The position numbers and the translations under genes are program-made. DNA of 64,000 nt from Lineus longissimus (taxonomy: Eukaryota; Nemertea; Pilidiophora; Heteronemertea; Lineidae). This document shows, one piece after another, positions 21,881 through 34,524 of this stretch (within the stretch, counting starts at the first letter, position 1; the number at the start of each line of letters is the position of its first letter). The notes under the pieces are model-generated. The model was not told the DNA's origin, searched no databases, and was given only the letters and a program-made list of their open reading frames with translations. The stretch lies in the NCBI RefSeq assembly GCF_910592395.1, contig NC_088315.1:12528501-12592500 (forward strand), given 5' to 3'.

Positions 21881-22380
21881 AAAACTGAAGTTAAGAGTTG
21901 GAAAGACTTGGAAAAAGTGCAATTGATCTGGTCAGTTTTTGTACTCGGTCATGTCTAACAGAAGTGATGAAAGAAATGTGATGGGCTCCTGTCAAATGGT
22001 GAACCAAATGTAAGTTGTCAAAATCAATAACCTTGGCATATCAACTCTCTGATCACGGATTACCTTTTTTTGATACGCACTGTATAACTTTCCATCTTAC
22101 TTGATGTTTACCTGGCATTGTAATGAGGCAATAATCAAGCGCAATACTCAATCTGTGTTCATGAATTGGGCGTGCATAAGCAGTCGCTCTGCTCTATGAT
22201 GAGTCTTTAGCGATCTCCTGAATTTGTCCGTCGTCTGAAGAGTTTAGTGGTGTGTTTTTCCACAAGACACTTTTCTTAAACCAAACTCATTCTCACAAAA
22301 GTCAACCCGCTGCAAATAACAATGATACCACACTGGGTGACATGAATAGATTCAAAATAACCTACCGAGGAACAATAGTA
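21881..22380. other. no recognisable feature
   Basis: AT-rich unique-looking DNA between the BEL/Pao element and the decayed tandem repeat. No coding motif. Confidence 0.45.
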
Positions 22381-23180
22381 ACTACATGTAATTACGAAAA
22401 TTCGAGACTGTGTGTGCCACTTTTATCCTGTTCTTTCTTGTCTGTTTTAGATGGGACACTAACATGACTAATGGGAGACTGTCGCAACATAGCTCGGGCT
22501 TCAAAGTGAGATATGATTGTTCCTACTAGTAGAGAGAGAGAGAGAGAGATCCCGTCTTTCCATGTCTGTTGAGATGTTACGATAATAAGAGACTGTCGCA
22601 GCATGACGATTACCTAAAAGTTGGAATAGATTACTGATTGTTCCTGTTGAGACACGTACTGTCTTTCCAATTCAGTTCAGGTGAAAGAGTAGGTGACTAT
22701 CAGATAATAACGCAGGCCATACGGTGCAGGACTAATCGCTGACTTTTTCTGGAAATATAGTCACATCACCGTCTAACCGTGTATGTTAAGATATGACACT
22801 AATACAAGATGTCGCAGCATATCGCACGCCTAACACGCCTAAATGTAGTGGAATATAGTTGACTGTTTCTGCCTTGTCAGCGACAGACAGTCAGACCCTG
22901 TCGTCTTTCCATGCGTGTTGAGATGTGACACTTATAATAGACTGTCGCATTATAGCACATGTCAAAATGCGTGGGAATATCCATGTTGGCTGCGATGTGA
23001 GAGTAATAGGAGACTTCTCAGCGTAACGCGGGCCTAATTGGTAGTTATAGTTGTTGATTGTTTATGTGAAGACAAACACTTAATCGCTGTCATTCCCATT
23101 CTGTGGAGACCGAGACCAGAGTGTCAAAGCATAACGTGGAGTACGGGACTATCACATCTTGTTTTTCATTGATTTATGGT
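22380..23180 (+). repeat. decayed ~110-bp tandem repeat
   Basis: A core word close to ACTGTCGCAGCATAACGCGG recurs at about 22476, 22592, 22693, 22806, 22940, 23012 and 23117 (intervals roughly 116, 101, 113, 134, 72 and 105 bp). Between cores the order is repeated: TGATTGTTCCTG, then CCGTCTTTCCATG, then GTTGAGATGTGACACTAATA. Units are strongly diverged and some are shortened. A short (AG)n run lies in unit 1 (22530-22549). Confidence 0.7.
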
Positions 23181-25929
23181 GTTGGGACACTGAAACAAGA
23201 TTGCCATTACAATCACAGCTTTAACGTAGGAACTGCGTGGTTAAAACTATTTTTTTTGTCCCAGGGAAACAGTCACATCCATCCGTGGCCTGTTGAGTAA
23301 ATACTTGCATATGATGTCAGTTGCGATATAAAACCAAAGTCGCTGTTATTGATACTATTCTGATGAGTCTAAACAAAATTTCTAGACCTTTGTCAACTAT
23401 AATAGATTGACATCAATATTCTGATGTCATGATAGGTAGGCTCTATCAAATTAGTAAGAGCGAATTTGTGGTTGATTAGACTATCATGTTGAGAACTCAC
23501 AGTGTTCATAATCTATTTAGTTTTTCATGGAGGGGGGGGGGGGGCGACACCCACCCGTGGCCATCTTGAAGGGTGGCTGACCTGAGACAGACTTAATTTA
23601 TAACGGAGCACTAAATCGTGCATGCATCGATTGTCCCTCGGGAGACTCACACCCCGTCTTAACCTGTATTATTATTCAATCATAATGTTGGACTCGGTGG
23701 TGCGTGGTTAATGTGCGCATGAAACACTAAACAGAGTAACTTAACTTTATACATTTCAAATATCCTGCAAAAGGCAGTATCTTAAAGTCTAGCTGAATAT
23801 AACTATGTACATTATTGTACTTTCTGAGTGGTTTTCCAGTTGTCTGAACTCGGCCTTCGAGCAATAGTTTTTCAACAATTTATTTTACAAAACCGAAACG
23901 GTACTTCGCTCAAGCAGAAACGAGTAATTGTGAAGGTCACGTTCAAAAACGTGACATCAAATCCGGCCGTAGCTTAAATTAAATGAAAGTGTATTGAATA
24001 TTAACACGGTTAGTTTTAGGAACACCATCGTTAGGATAATCGATTTTCAAACTCTGCCATAAAGCGTTCAGACTCAACAAGAACAAATATCCCAAAAACT
24101 ACTGTTCCTATCGAAAAATGGCAAGAAACGTGGTCAGCCATCAATAATTGCAACGATGTGTGGTTGTTTTTCAACCCACAGCCCTAAATGTGAAGCTAGC
24201 TTAACGTTTCAAATATTCAAGATCATGTACGTTATCAAAGTCACCTTTTCGTCGTTTCGATCCAACTCTTCAGCTGGGACCTGCTCATGACATGCACAGA
24301 GTCTACTACTTTTGTGTGAGCCATTCATGCATTTTTGTCGATCATGAATTGACTGCCTCTGGCAGAGAGAACTTTTCTATCAGAAAAAAAAACACAAAAA
24401 GAATAGGCAGTTCTTGGGAAGCAGCCAACAACTTTGTCATGCTTCCCTAAAATCACCGTTGGTTCACTCATGAAGCTATGCTATAAATCTGGTCTTGTAG
24501 TACAGTGAAAAAACTTCCCTCAGGTTGCTTCTTTAAAAACGTCTCTGATAGATGACTGTCTGACTCACATACTTGAGCTTTGTTCGATTAACTAGCCTCG
24601 GGCTTTCGCACTGACTGACCACTTTGCATCACCAAGTAAACATTCAAAATAAATTAGATGCAGTAATCCACCTTTGGGTTATGTTGGTGTACGACCAATT
24701 GAATGGTCTGATAGTGCTGCGTTTTAGTAGAGAAATGCAGATGATATTTTGGGTATATTGCAGCACATTTTCATAGACTCCCATGTTTCAAGATAATTTC
24801 AGGAAAATTTATTCATTGCCATTATTAATGAATAGACCTATATATTAAACATGCGTTCGTCATCTTTTGATGCCGACCAACTGGCAAAGTTAAATTGTAA
24901 CGATCAACATAATTTCAATATATCTTTGATCTCATATTTGCCTAAGTGGGCAAACGTTTTGAATGAATGAGTGTTTGAAAAAGGTATTTGAAGAAAAGAG
25001 CAACTTATCAAAATAGCGCAAGGAAAGGAAATGATATTTTGGAATAATCATATTTTCATGATATTTCTCAACAGACCTTTTTATTTGAACAGTTCAGTGA
25101 TCGTTTAACATTACTGGGCGCGTAATTGTTGACGCTTCCATGCCAACATTATGTCGCTCATGCATGTACTTATGCTTTATACTTTATATGACTGAAGGTA
25201 TAAGGCAAGTAGAAAGCCGAAATATAAACCAGAAAATGTCCAAGCCACCACAAAAACCTTTGTGCTCTGAACTTGCCAATGTAAAATACGCAAATGGGAT
25301 GTGTCCTGAAGACTTTAAGTTGGAATATCTTTTGGACTACAGCGTTTCTGACTATATCTAAACCGAACATGTTTTCTCTTGTCATCGAAGTTTAGTGCAG
25401 CAAACCGCAGAATTGCAAATTCGTATAGAGCCCATGGAATGTATTTCTTAGCGTTTTATTGGATTGTACAGCATTCAGTTGGTTTTGAAAAGGGCAATCA
25501 GAGTCACACTATGAAAATGATTTACAACAGATTTGTCAAAGTAACTTTGGAGTAATTAGGGACACCATTCTAAAGAAGGGATGTGGGCCGTTTATTGAGA
25601 ATATTTGAATGGTTCATTTCGTGTTTCTTAGACTGGGCAAACATAGCCGATACAAAAATGTCCCAAACTGAAAATCATGACTTTGAAACGAAAAAAAAGT
25701 CCCAACTCTTAAGTCTTAACGGCACTTCCCTTTTGCGTATTTTAAAGTGAAAATTTCAGAACTTGATGGAGTTTTTGTCGGCCTGAACCTTTTCTGATTT
25801 TTGTTTGAAATGGATGGATGGTTTCACACAAATTCATGTAGTTATTCTACTTGCTTCATTTGCAATACTCGGTCCTCAGTGATATTAGACAAAAAAGGCA
25901 AAGTACCATGCCTATCGAGACTTTAACCC
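23181..25929. other. long AT-rich stretch without recognised genes
   Basis: About 2.7 kb. Features seen are a poly-G run (23532-23544) and an isolated 73-residue plus-strand frame (25140-25361) of unknown nature that ends KLEYLLDYSVSDYI. It has no neighbours in a consistent exon arrangement. It is all within the inferred GGT intron. Confidence 0.45.
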
Positions 25930-26620
25930 TTAACCCTTTAGCTACTAGAGATCCCAATATTTTATTCCATAGTTTCACTGGGATTTCTAGTACATTTTCA
26001 GTTTTCAACAGCCTATTAGTTTTTGGAATAAAGAGATACAAAAAATATAATATCATGTATTACAAGTTATATTTATTTGAAAGCTTACATTCATGGCTAC
26101 ATGTTAGAGACACTAGTAGTCCAAATTAATCCCTTGTGTTCTAGGAAATTAACCCTCTAACCACCAAATACAGTATTACATGGAAAAATGAAATAAAGGG
26201 TTTTCAGGGTTTTATTTTATTTTATCAGCTCAGTTTTTTGTTCTTTTCACACAGGAACACCTTTCCCAAGATCATGAGCACATATTTGGCATTTTTAACC
26301 CCCTGTTCCGCAACTCGTAAAACGGTAAAAAAGTGGTATAATTCCAGAAGAAATTACATAGCAAAATCTGCTTGGAATAATTTTGGTAAGTGCTCAGCAT
26401 GATATATTTGACACATAACAAGTTGGAATCACACAGTATACTGGTAATTAACCCCTGCTGACCTACAGAGAATTATTAACCCCTTCTGACTGATCAGCGG
26501 AATCAGGAACTGATAAGTCTATGAATAAATTGTGCGGTGAAATGAAGTTCCAGATCTTTCTTTCAAACATACAATGTACTAGACCCAGAGTTTGAGAAAA
26601 GGACAAACAATATTGTCCAC

Positions 26621-27424
26621 TTAGAACATGTTATGAAATTCTTGAAAACATCCAGCAGTTTGGCAAAGATTTACCTGGCATGCATCACACCCAAAGAATG
26701 TCTCAACGCAGCGGCCACTTGGTGCACGGCGCTTTTGCTTGAGGCACTGTACACAGGCCCTTCTGCGTCCAACAAAGCGTACCTTGGAGTGTCCAAGCAT
26801 GACATTCTGCTGGATGGTTTCAAGAACATCCCTTTGAACCCCTGCAACAGCCGATACTCTTCTCCTGGAAGTAAAACCATTCACAAGCTGGTGTATCAAA
26901 TTCAACTTGAACTTTTTCAAAGAATACTTCCTCTTGACCCTGGGCAGTGGCAGGTTACTTTGTACCCACAGAATGTAGGCATTGACAATGGCCACATTCA
27001 GTAATGCCCAGAACAGATATTTCAACCACTTCTTACCAGTTCGCCCAACTTTGTAATAGCTGCGGAATTGATCGGCATGATCAACTCCACCCATGTTCTT
27101 GTTGTAGTCTATTACAATGTTCAGCTGAACCATGGAAAGTTGAGATGAAATAGACATCTCTACGCCTGTCTCTCCATCGACAGGCAACTACATTACCATT
27201 TTTTGCCAATATATCTTTTCTGCATACTGGAGCCTGGGGCCTGTTATTTCAGTCGGGTAGTCAACTCTGTTCGACCATGCTGTGCCAAGGTAGTAGGTGC
27301 CCTGCTGTAACAGATCTTCTGCCAGAGTAACAGTAGAAAAGAAATTGTCAGCATGAACCCTGTGGTTCTTGTTAGCTCACCTCTTAGCAGAGGTGAGCTT
27401 ATCCCATACCGTGGCGTCCGTCGT

Positions 27425-27471
<47 letters not shown>

Positions 27472-30400
27472 CGTCGTCGTCCGTCGTCCGTTAGCAGGGC
27501 ACGTTTCGTAACTGTTAGAGCTATTGAGTTGAAACTTAGTACACATGTACCCTTATGTAATGACACCTTGGAGACCAAGTTTCGGTCCGATTCGTTTCAT
27601 GGTTTGGCCACCAGGGGGCCAAACGTTAAAAGTGAAAATATGCAATATCTCCCTTAATAGTAGTCGGGAAATTTTGAAAAAAATATGGTAGGTACTTCTA
27701 GCAAATGTGCATCATATATCCTCCGGGTTTTTGATTTGACCTCCTTTTCAAGGTCACAGAGGTCAAATGGTGTAAATTGGCCGTTAGGATGTAACGATGG
27801 CACGTTTCTAAACTGCAATGACTATTGATACCAAATTTGGTACACATTTACCCCTTAGTCAGGTGATCTCAGGGACCAAAGTTTGGTCCAATATGATTCA
27901 CCACTTGACCACCAGGGGGCAAAATCCAAAAACCTTAAAAATGTGATTATTCCTTAACTTCTTGCCCGATTGCCACCAATTTGATATCATGGGTACATCT
28001 AACCACCATACAGTATATGTCACACAGGTTTTTAATTTGACCCTCTTGTCAAGGTCACAGAGGTCAAATGGCATAAATTCGCCGTCAGGCCGTAACTATG
28101 GCACGTTTCTTAACTGCAATGACTGATGATCACAAATTAAGTACACATGTACCCCTTGGTCAGGTGATCTCAGGTACCGAAGTTTGGTGCGATCTGATTT
28201 GCCGTTTGGCCTCCAGGGAGGGGGCCAAATCCTAAATTCTTCAAAATGCCATTATTCCTAGTAATGACTTGCCCGATTGGCACCAATTTTATATCAGAGG
28301 TACATCTAATTCTAACAACCATTCAATGTGTCACCCGGGTCTTCTTTGATTTGACCTACTTTTCAAGGTCACAGAGGTCGAATGTACTGTAAATTGGCCA
28401 TTTTGGGGAAATTGTAATTGCTTGGACCTACATCAAACCTAACACTACATGACACAATACCATGCTCTTTATCCATCTTTCCTCCACATGAGGTGAGCAC
28501 AATGGCCCTGGCCATTTCATGTAGAAACTCTCGCAGTAAATCTGTTACAACATTGTAACCTAGACCATGTTGGTCCTGACCCCGCTGTTGATCACCCTGG
28601 GCAGCCCCAGTGTACACCTTGAAAGCCAAGGTATACCCTGTTCCAGAATCGCATAAACACCATATCTTGATGCCCCATTTGACAGGTTTCTTGGGCATAT
28701 ATTGCTTCCAAGCAAGCCGGCCATCAAACTTCACCATTGCCTCATCTATAGATATTTTCTCCCCAGCCTTGAACATTCTGGGGAAATTTTCATTGAGGAC
28801 AACAATAAACCAAAGCACTTTGTCAAGTTTGTCATGTCTATCAATGACATTTGGATTTGAACAATGAAGATATTTGCACAATCGTTCATAAGTGTTTTTT
28901 GTCATTATTGAACTGATGAACTTGTCACCAAGAGCAGAATCAGCAGACCAGTAATCACCATACTCAGGGTAATCTTTTATCCCCATAAGAATACTGATGC
29001 CAATGAATGCACGGATTTCTTCAGGAGTGGTAGGCTTCCAATGCTTATTAGATGTAGCAAAGGGATTGTTCGGGTGAGGAACAGCTGGAGGATGGGTTTT
29101 AGTAGCGTACAAGTTAGTGTTCTCTGCCAAAGTATCCCAAAAGGTCCCGCGAAGGATGCACATGAGGTAGTCCAACTCGTCAGCATCATATCGCAGCCCA
29201 CAGTCGACACCAGAGGGGGCTGTGAATGGCTGCAGAACTGGTTGGACTATCTGATTTGTCCAATCTCTGGGCGGATTTACATCCCCTCCTCCTTGGACAT
29301 TGCCACTACGACCACGACCACGACGCTGTCCTTGTTGTCCCCTACCTCTGCCTCTAGCCGGAGGCGGACCTGCTGCTCGCCCTCTATCTCTAGCCTGAGG
29401 TGGACCTGCTCCTCGTCCTCTCCATCGCCCTCGTCCAACTCTACCTCGCCCTCTTCCTCGGCCGCGAGCCGCGTCCATCATTGCCAGGGTCGCTTCCAGA
29501 GGAGCTAGAATTTGACATCTGGTCATCAGAGTCATTTTCATCAGCATCACTCCCGGAAGGGTGATCACTTTGCTGATCGCCGTCACTATCAGGACCGTAA
29601 GTGGGGTCACCTCCATGGACACTATCATCGTCAGGAGCCTGAGTGTCACTACCATGATCATCATCTGGGCCAGATTTATCGCCAGTCTTAGAGTCCAAAT
29701 AATCAGATAGAAGAGTCACTTCCTGAAAAAGAAACAAAAAAGATTAGTTGTGGGGCCAACAGTCACCGTGATACGTGGTAGGCCTAGTTCAGTAAAGGAC
29801 CCAAAAAAGCAAGGAGATAGGCCTGGCCTAACAAGGATCTTTATTGTCCTTTTACACTATTGGCCTTGAAGCCTACTGGAACATCTGTGCGAGTAAGAGT
29901 CAAGACAAGTACGGTACAAAAATAGACCCTGGCCCTAGCTACAGGGCCTAGAATATCCAGATGTTCCTTATCTCTAGGCCTAATTTCTATTCATCATGCA
30001 CTCAGGGGGTTAGTCGGCATGCCAAGCCACGAGCAGGACACACTCTTTTAGTACAGCAGCAGGCTTGAGCTATGCTTGCAGAATGTCAACAAACCAGCAT
30101 TTCATTTCCGGGTTCATGTCAGGTCACATTCACATACTAAGGCCTATACTACAGGCCATGACCCACTTCTAAAACAATGCTAGTTACATAGTCTACGTGA
30201 AGGAATGGTACTCACCTGTCAGATATATCCAAACGTTCCAGAAATCAACAATCTGCATGTACATGCTGAATCAAAATACATGCATCTATACACATGAATA
30301 TACACAAAAAGTTCATTCCCGAAAAAAGGGCCAAAAAGGGCCAAACTCACGTTTACCCCACCAATAACATCGATATCTGATTGATCATCGTAATCAGTGA

Positions 30401-30491
30401 GACCCTCGGACTCTTCACTACCATCATTGTCCGCTAAAATTTTATCTAGAGCAGCCAAAACACCGAACTTTCGTTTTGCTGGGTTCGCCAT
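26621..30491 (-). pseudogene. piggyBac transposase (two exons, disrupted)
   Basis: Exon 1 (30491-30351) encodes MANPAKRKFGVLAALDK and an acidic stretch, ending before GTGAGT. A phase-0 intron of 628 bp ends TTTTTCAG at 29723. Exon 2 starts EVTLLSDYLDSKTG with an acidic N-terminus, then an RG-rich tract (29330-29475) where the frame shifts. The core follows: TPEEIRAFIGISILMG, YWSADSALG, the first catalytic D in KISIDEAMVKFDGR, and VKWGIKIWCLCDSGTGY. After the 1148-bp insertion come the second D (HRVHADNFFSTV), a TAG at 27190-27188, the third D (YNKNMGGVDHADQFRSYY) and a C-terminal Cys-rich domain (CVQCLKQK, CDACQVNLC). The TAG and a shortened segment before it are further damage. Confidence 0.93.
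27374..28521 (+). mobile_element. Helentron-like repeat (HINE) inside the piggyBac gene
   Basis: 1148 bp. The 5' end AGCTCACCTC is followed by its complement (27374-27399, a hairpin), then a long (GTC)n array (27419-27490) and three diverged ~280-bp body units. The 3' end has GAGGTGAGC (28491-28499), then the palindrome AATGGCCCTGGCCATT (28501-28516) and TCATG. Removing exactly these bases rejoins the transposase frame between two Ts with no duplicated target. Subterminal inverted repeats, a 3' palindrome, a microsatellite and T|T insertion are what Helentron-derived HINEs show. No coding capacity. Confidence 0.75.
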
Positions 30492-30739
30492 TGTTCTCGA
30501 AACACACTCCTCGATATCGTCACTTCAATTGCATGAAACTCAATAAAAATGTATAGCAACCTACATTGGAACGAGATTTAAGTTGGATACAACGTTGCAA
30601 ACATCGTTCCCAGACACAAAGTTTCCCGATATACGCAAGCATGGGGGCAGGGCGGGCTTTTTGAATGCGTGCCGGCGGGTGCCGTTCTAGTGAGATTCGG
30701 GCATGCCGGCGAGTGCCGTTCTAGTAGCTAAAGGGTTAA

Positions 30740-33144
30740 ATGGCCGATTTTATATAGAAAATCAAACTTTTGGCATGACTCACTGGTGGGGCAATGTATC
30801 AAACTGGCAGCATGCCCTTTGGAAGTGCCCCACATACGAGCGATGATCGCTGGTTGCTGCGATCATAATCACTACTTGGCTTGGCACTTTAAACGCTCCG
30901 AAGAGCAAAAGGACTGACCGCGAACATGAATGTCGCCTCGTTTTTTATACTGATGCTTTATGTAAAATGTAAGAGACTTGAAAGCCTTTTATACATGTAG
31001 TTTGCCCCTGGAATGAACATACTGGACTTTCAACGATATTGCCTCGATCATATCCGGTCATACAACAGAAGAAATACCAGTCATCTTCATCTACGAGTAT
31101 CAATATAAACTGTTATCACAAAAGATAGTATTGTTTTTAAAAAGAATTAGTACGTGATGAAACTATTCCATTGATATCACTCTATCATAATCTTAAACTT
31201 TAACATGTATAATGTGCTTCTTAATGAGCTAGTGGCAGGAGAGTTTATGAACGGGGCGGGTGGGGGGTAGCTTAAGATTAAGGCCAACTCAACATAATGG
31301 CAGACATGGCAGAAGACTCAATATTTGCTGAACAGTTGACAAACAAATGCAGGAGATTTCTAAAAACTCAGCAAAGCATTTTAGACCAGTGACTACTTAT
31401 GCACGCCCAATTAAACAGAAAGAGAGTATTGTATTTGGTGATGGAGGTAATTCCCTCAGCACATCAAGTCATATGAACAGTTAGTACATTGGTGATGAAC
31501 TCTCTGAAGCCCAGATACATGCTGGAAATGACTAATAAAAAACAGATTGAGGCCACATCCCTCAAACAAGGTTCCAAATGCTGTGTCCCAAAGTGTTCAT
31601 CAGCAATGCGCCAACCAATGGGCCTTAACGGACGAGTGACATTTTAAAGGGCATTATTACCAAGCTGTAGGCTGCCTAGTCAATTTCCACACTGATGTAG
31701 CAGCCAGTTATGTGAATCCCGAATAAAAGAACCTGCGTGCAGCGATCATTTTTGCGCGGGTCGATGCATTAAAAATGCGGTGCGCGATGGTGAGAACCTT
31801 CAGTGTGATGTTGCTGTGAAGGCACCGCTTGTGGCGGTTCATATTCTTTTATCAAATTCGCTATATTATTATACCAGACTTTTATGATAATCAAAGGACT
31901 TTTATTTGCAATTTTACAACAAATTCTTTTGCGTCAATCTTCTCTCAAGTTTCAACTACTCGTAAACTAAGCAGCGAAAAAGCCGTCGCAATTTCCCAGC
32001 AGGCCAACTTTATAAAAAGGTGGAGATGATCCTCAAATAATTCCAAATCTGTGATCAATTTAAAATTTTGCGATAAAAGCAAGATCACTGTCCACACACA
32101 CTGATCACCACATTTCTATTAGCTTATGTGTTAGCGACAGCACTACGCTGCAGTAATACATATTGCCTAGCACAAATCGAGATGTCAATGCAAAGTCTTT
32201 ATATAGTTGGTCCGCTCTGAGGGGTCCAAGGGCTTATCTAAAAACAGGTCTTGGGGCAAACCATTCTTTGTCAACAAAAGACCTTTTGCTTTGTGGTTAT
32301 AAATGACGATTGTCAGATTAATTTTGTTCCATTCTTGCTTGTCGAGCAATGGATTAGCCTCCGATTGGCCATATAATGTGTTGGTCTAAACAAATCAGTA
32401 TCAACAAAGTTAATGCTGCTTGTATTTTAAGGAAAGGATTGCACAACAAGACGCTCGTGTGGTAGCACTAACGAGTAATCACTTGTAAGCATGGTATTCA
32501 GCAACGGCACGTGGCTCATTGCGCATAACCTCAACGCTGTGACACAAATTTAATAACGGCCCAGCAGCCGGACAAATTATCTATAGGGTGATCAACGTGT
32601 TTTTCCACAATTATGCGCACAAAATGTCCATATTATTAGCAGGAATGACAGCATGTGGCATATCGCAAAAGTTACTGCCAGTCATGCCAATGGCAGATGA
32701 AGATTGTAAGCTTGTAAGCAACAGTGGTATGAATATTGTTTCCACTCATTGGAATATTATTATTTTGCAGAGCGCCGCGAATATGCCCAAAAAATGAATT
32801 GTCTTTTTTAATCATCAATAGAAATCCCTGGTGCAGATAGTGCATGTTACTTCATAGGTAACACTCTCAGGGTATGATGACGGACTATTTTTCTATCAAG
32901 ACGCACGATCTTCAAAATATCAGTGAGATATAAAATGCGCAAAAAAGGGTCCGACATGTCCGAAGGAGGTGTGATGTCATGAAAATAAATGTGCGTGTTG
33001 AGGTGTTTTAAGTCTGAGCAATTCAGTTCGCATTTACAATAATATCTGGTTAACATGCCTGAGCTGTTCAATTCCATCTGACTTTGTACAAGTGGTTGTT
33101 AACTGCCATGTTGGGGATTTCACATTTATCAGTGAGAACTGTTA
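30740..33144. other. AT-rich stretch, no recognised gene
   Basis: About 2.4 kb. One small frame, MADMAEDSIFAEQLTNKCRR (31297-31392, 31 residues), has coding-like composition but no partner exon or homology I can name. The rest shows no motif. Confidence 0.4.
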
Positions 33145-34020
33145 GAACGGATCCGACCGACTTCGAGTTCGAAGACTTTTATTCATTATTACTTTAGTTT
33201 AATCTAAAATAATTCATTGCTTATGCATCAAACACACACATATTGCCTGAAAGAATATACATTTACACAGTCCTCTTCTTCTTCTGATTTTTCAATATAT
33301 GATAACGGCTTTTGTGTAATAAGCAAGAACCTAGTTCATACCATTTAAAAATAAATTAAGCGCCAAGATTTTGATAATTTTGACAGGTTAAAAGCGTTGG
33401 TTATGTGGGCGTACATTTATTGTACGTTTTGTCATCGTTGAAGGGTGTTGTGACAACCAATGTTACGAGGGTAACAACCGGACATTTACTCGGGACATAC
33501 CGTTTTCGAAACCACCTGTAAGAAAAGCGATAGAAAACGAGACTTTTTGAGTCCTTTTGTATTCCATCGCACCTAATTGCGATAACATTCGAGTCTTTTC
33601 GATACTTTTAGACTCCTACCTGCAGTTTCAATAGATGTGATAAGAATGCAGGTTTGCAACACCTATAACGTATTGCAGAACTGAAATAATTGCTCGATCT
33701 GAATACCTCTCGAACTCTGTCGAAAAAATACTTCTCAGGCAAAAGGATTAAAATGTTCGGTCATTTACGATCGTTTTCGGTAATATGCGACAGGGATTCG
33801 ACCAGCAATCACAATGGAATTAACTGTTTCGATTTTCTTCGAAACTTTCCGAGTTCTTGCCCAGCATGGCTCCCCAAGGCCGGGTCGAATTCCATGAGAT
33901 TTCTGAGAGACGGTTTAATGACTGTGAAGCATTTCGAGTGATTTTCGAGTGATTTCGAGACCGATGCAGATTCTGAGAGTTTTCCGACAGCAAAACGAGA
34001 GTTGCTGTTCATAGTGTGGG
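33145..34020 (-). repeat. CTCGNAAA-rich repeat, copy 2 (reversed)
   Basis: The best-matching part (34020 back to about 33800) reads on the minus strand ACTCTCGTTTTGCTGTCGG, then CTGCATCGGTCTCGAAATCA, closely parallel to 12316-12400. Similar CTCG/TTTTCGA words continue leftward to about 33145. It abuts the LINE fragment at 34020. Confidence 0.5.
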
Positions 34021-34285
34021 TCAGGTGCATTCAAAATTGATGGTACGTCATTTATAAAAATGCTAAAAAGCGTTGGACTAAGACAGCAACCCTGACAGAG
34101 GCCAATACTCTGAGAGAACTTCTCTGATAGTTTGGAATCTAATTTTACACATGATTGGGATCCTGCGTACATGTTCCTAATAATCCTCGTGAAATTTGGA
34201 CTCGGTCCCATCTTCATCATCTTATAAAATAGGCAGTCATGATTGATCCTGTCATACGTTTTACATCTACCAGATCATAAAATTG
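34020..34285 (-). pseudogene. non-LTR reverse transcriptase palm fragment
   Basis: The minus strand reads KTYDRINHDCLFYKMMKMG (the catalytic aspartate region) after a frameshift following a LVDV segment, then NMYAGSQSCVKLDSKL and SIGLCQGCCLSPTLFSIFIN (motif B), ending at INDVPSIL. This is the RT segment directly upstream of the FADD box, complementary in extent to the fragment at 10860-11580, and may be the same family. It is cut at both ends. Confidence 0.8.
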
Positions 34286-34524
34286 TTGTTTAGTGTTGGG
34301 AAAAGTATGTTTCTGGGCAACGAAAATGGTAATTTGCTCTTTTTTTCTTCTGAATGGCCTAAATGGCACAAAAGGAGGCATCGGTACAAATGAAAACATG
34401 TTTTTTCCCAATTTTATTCTATTTTCTGTTTTTTTTTGCCATATTCCAATGTCGGCAGGCCCTTTGCTCTGCATCATCCTTTCTGAGTATGGTTTCAACC
34501 AACTAGTTGCACAGAACTTTGGAT

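Larger units (their letters stand above)
25934..30735 (-). mobile_element. piggyBac element with complete gene, interrupted
   Basis: TTAA on both sides (25930-25933 and 30736-30739) and 16-bp perfect inverted ends, CCCTTTAGCTACTAGA. The minus strand carries a two-exon transposase gene with all three catalytic aspartates. Length is 4.8 kb, of which 1148 bp is a Helentron-like insertion. The gene also has a frameshift and a stop, so this copy is inactive, but the perfect ends and long frames point to a fairly recent insertion. It lies antisense within the GGT intron. Confidence 0.93.

Noticed and set aside
25140-25361. 73-residue ORF as a host gene
   Set aside because: Isolated in AT-rich intron DNA, no recognisable motif, no exon partners.
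27244-27546. Minus-strand frame with a run of about 14 aspartates
   Set aside because: It is the (GTC)n microsatellite of the Helentron-like repeat read in one frame; not a protein gene.
29041-29508. Plus-strand Ser-rich frame opposite the piggyBac gene
   Set aside because: It is the antisense of the RG-rich and acidic region of the transposase, which has clear homology on the minus strand.
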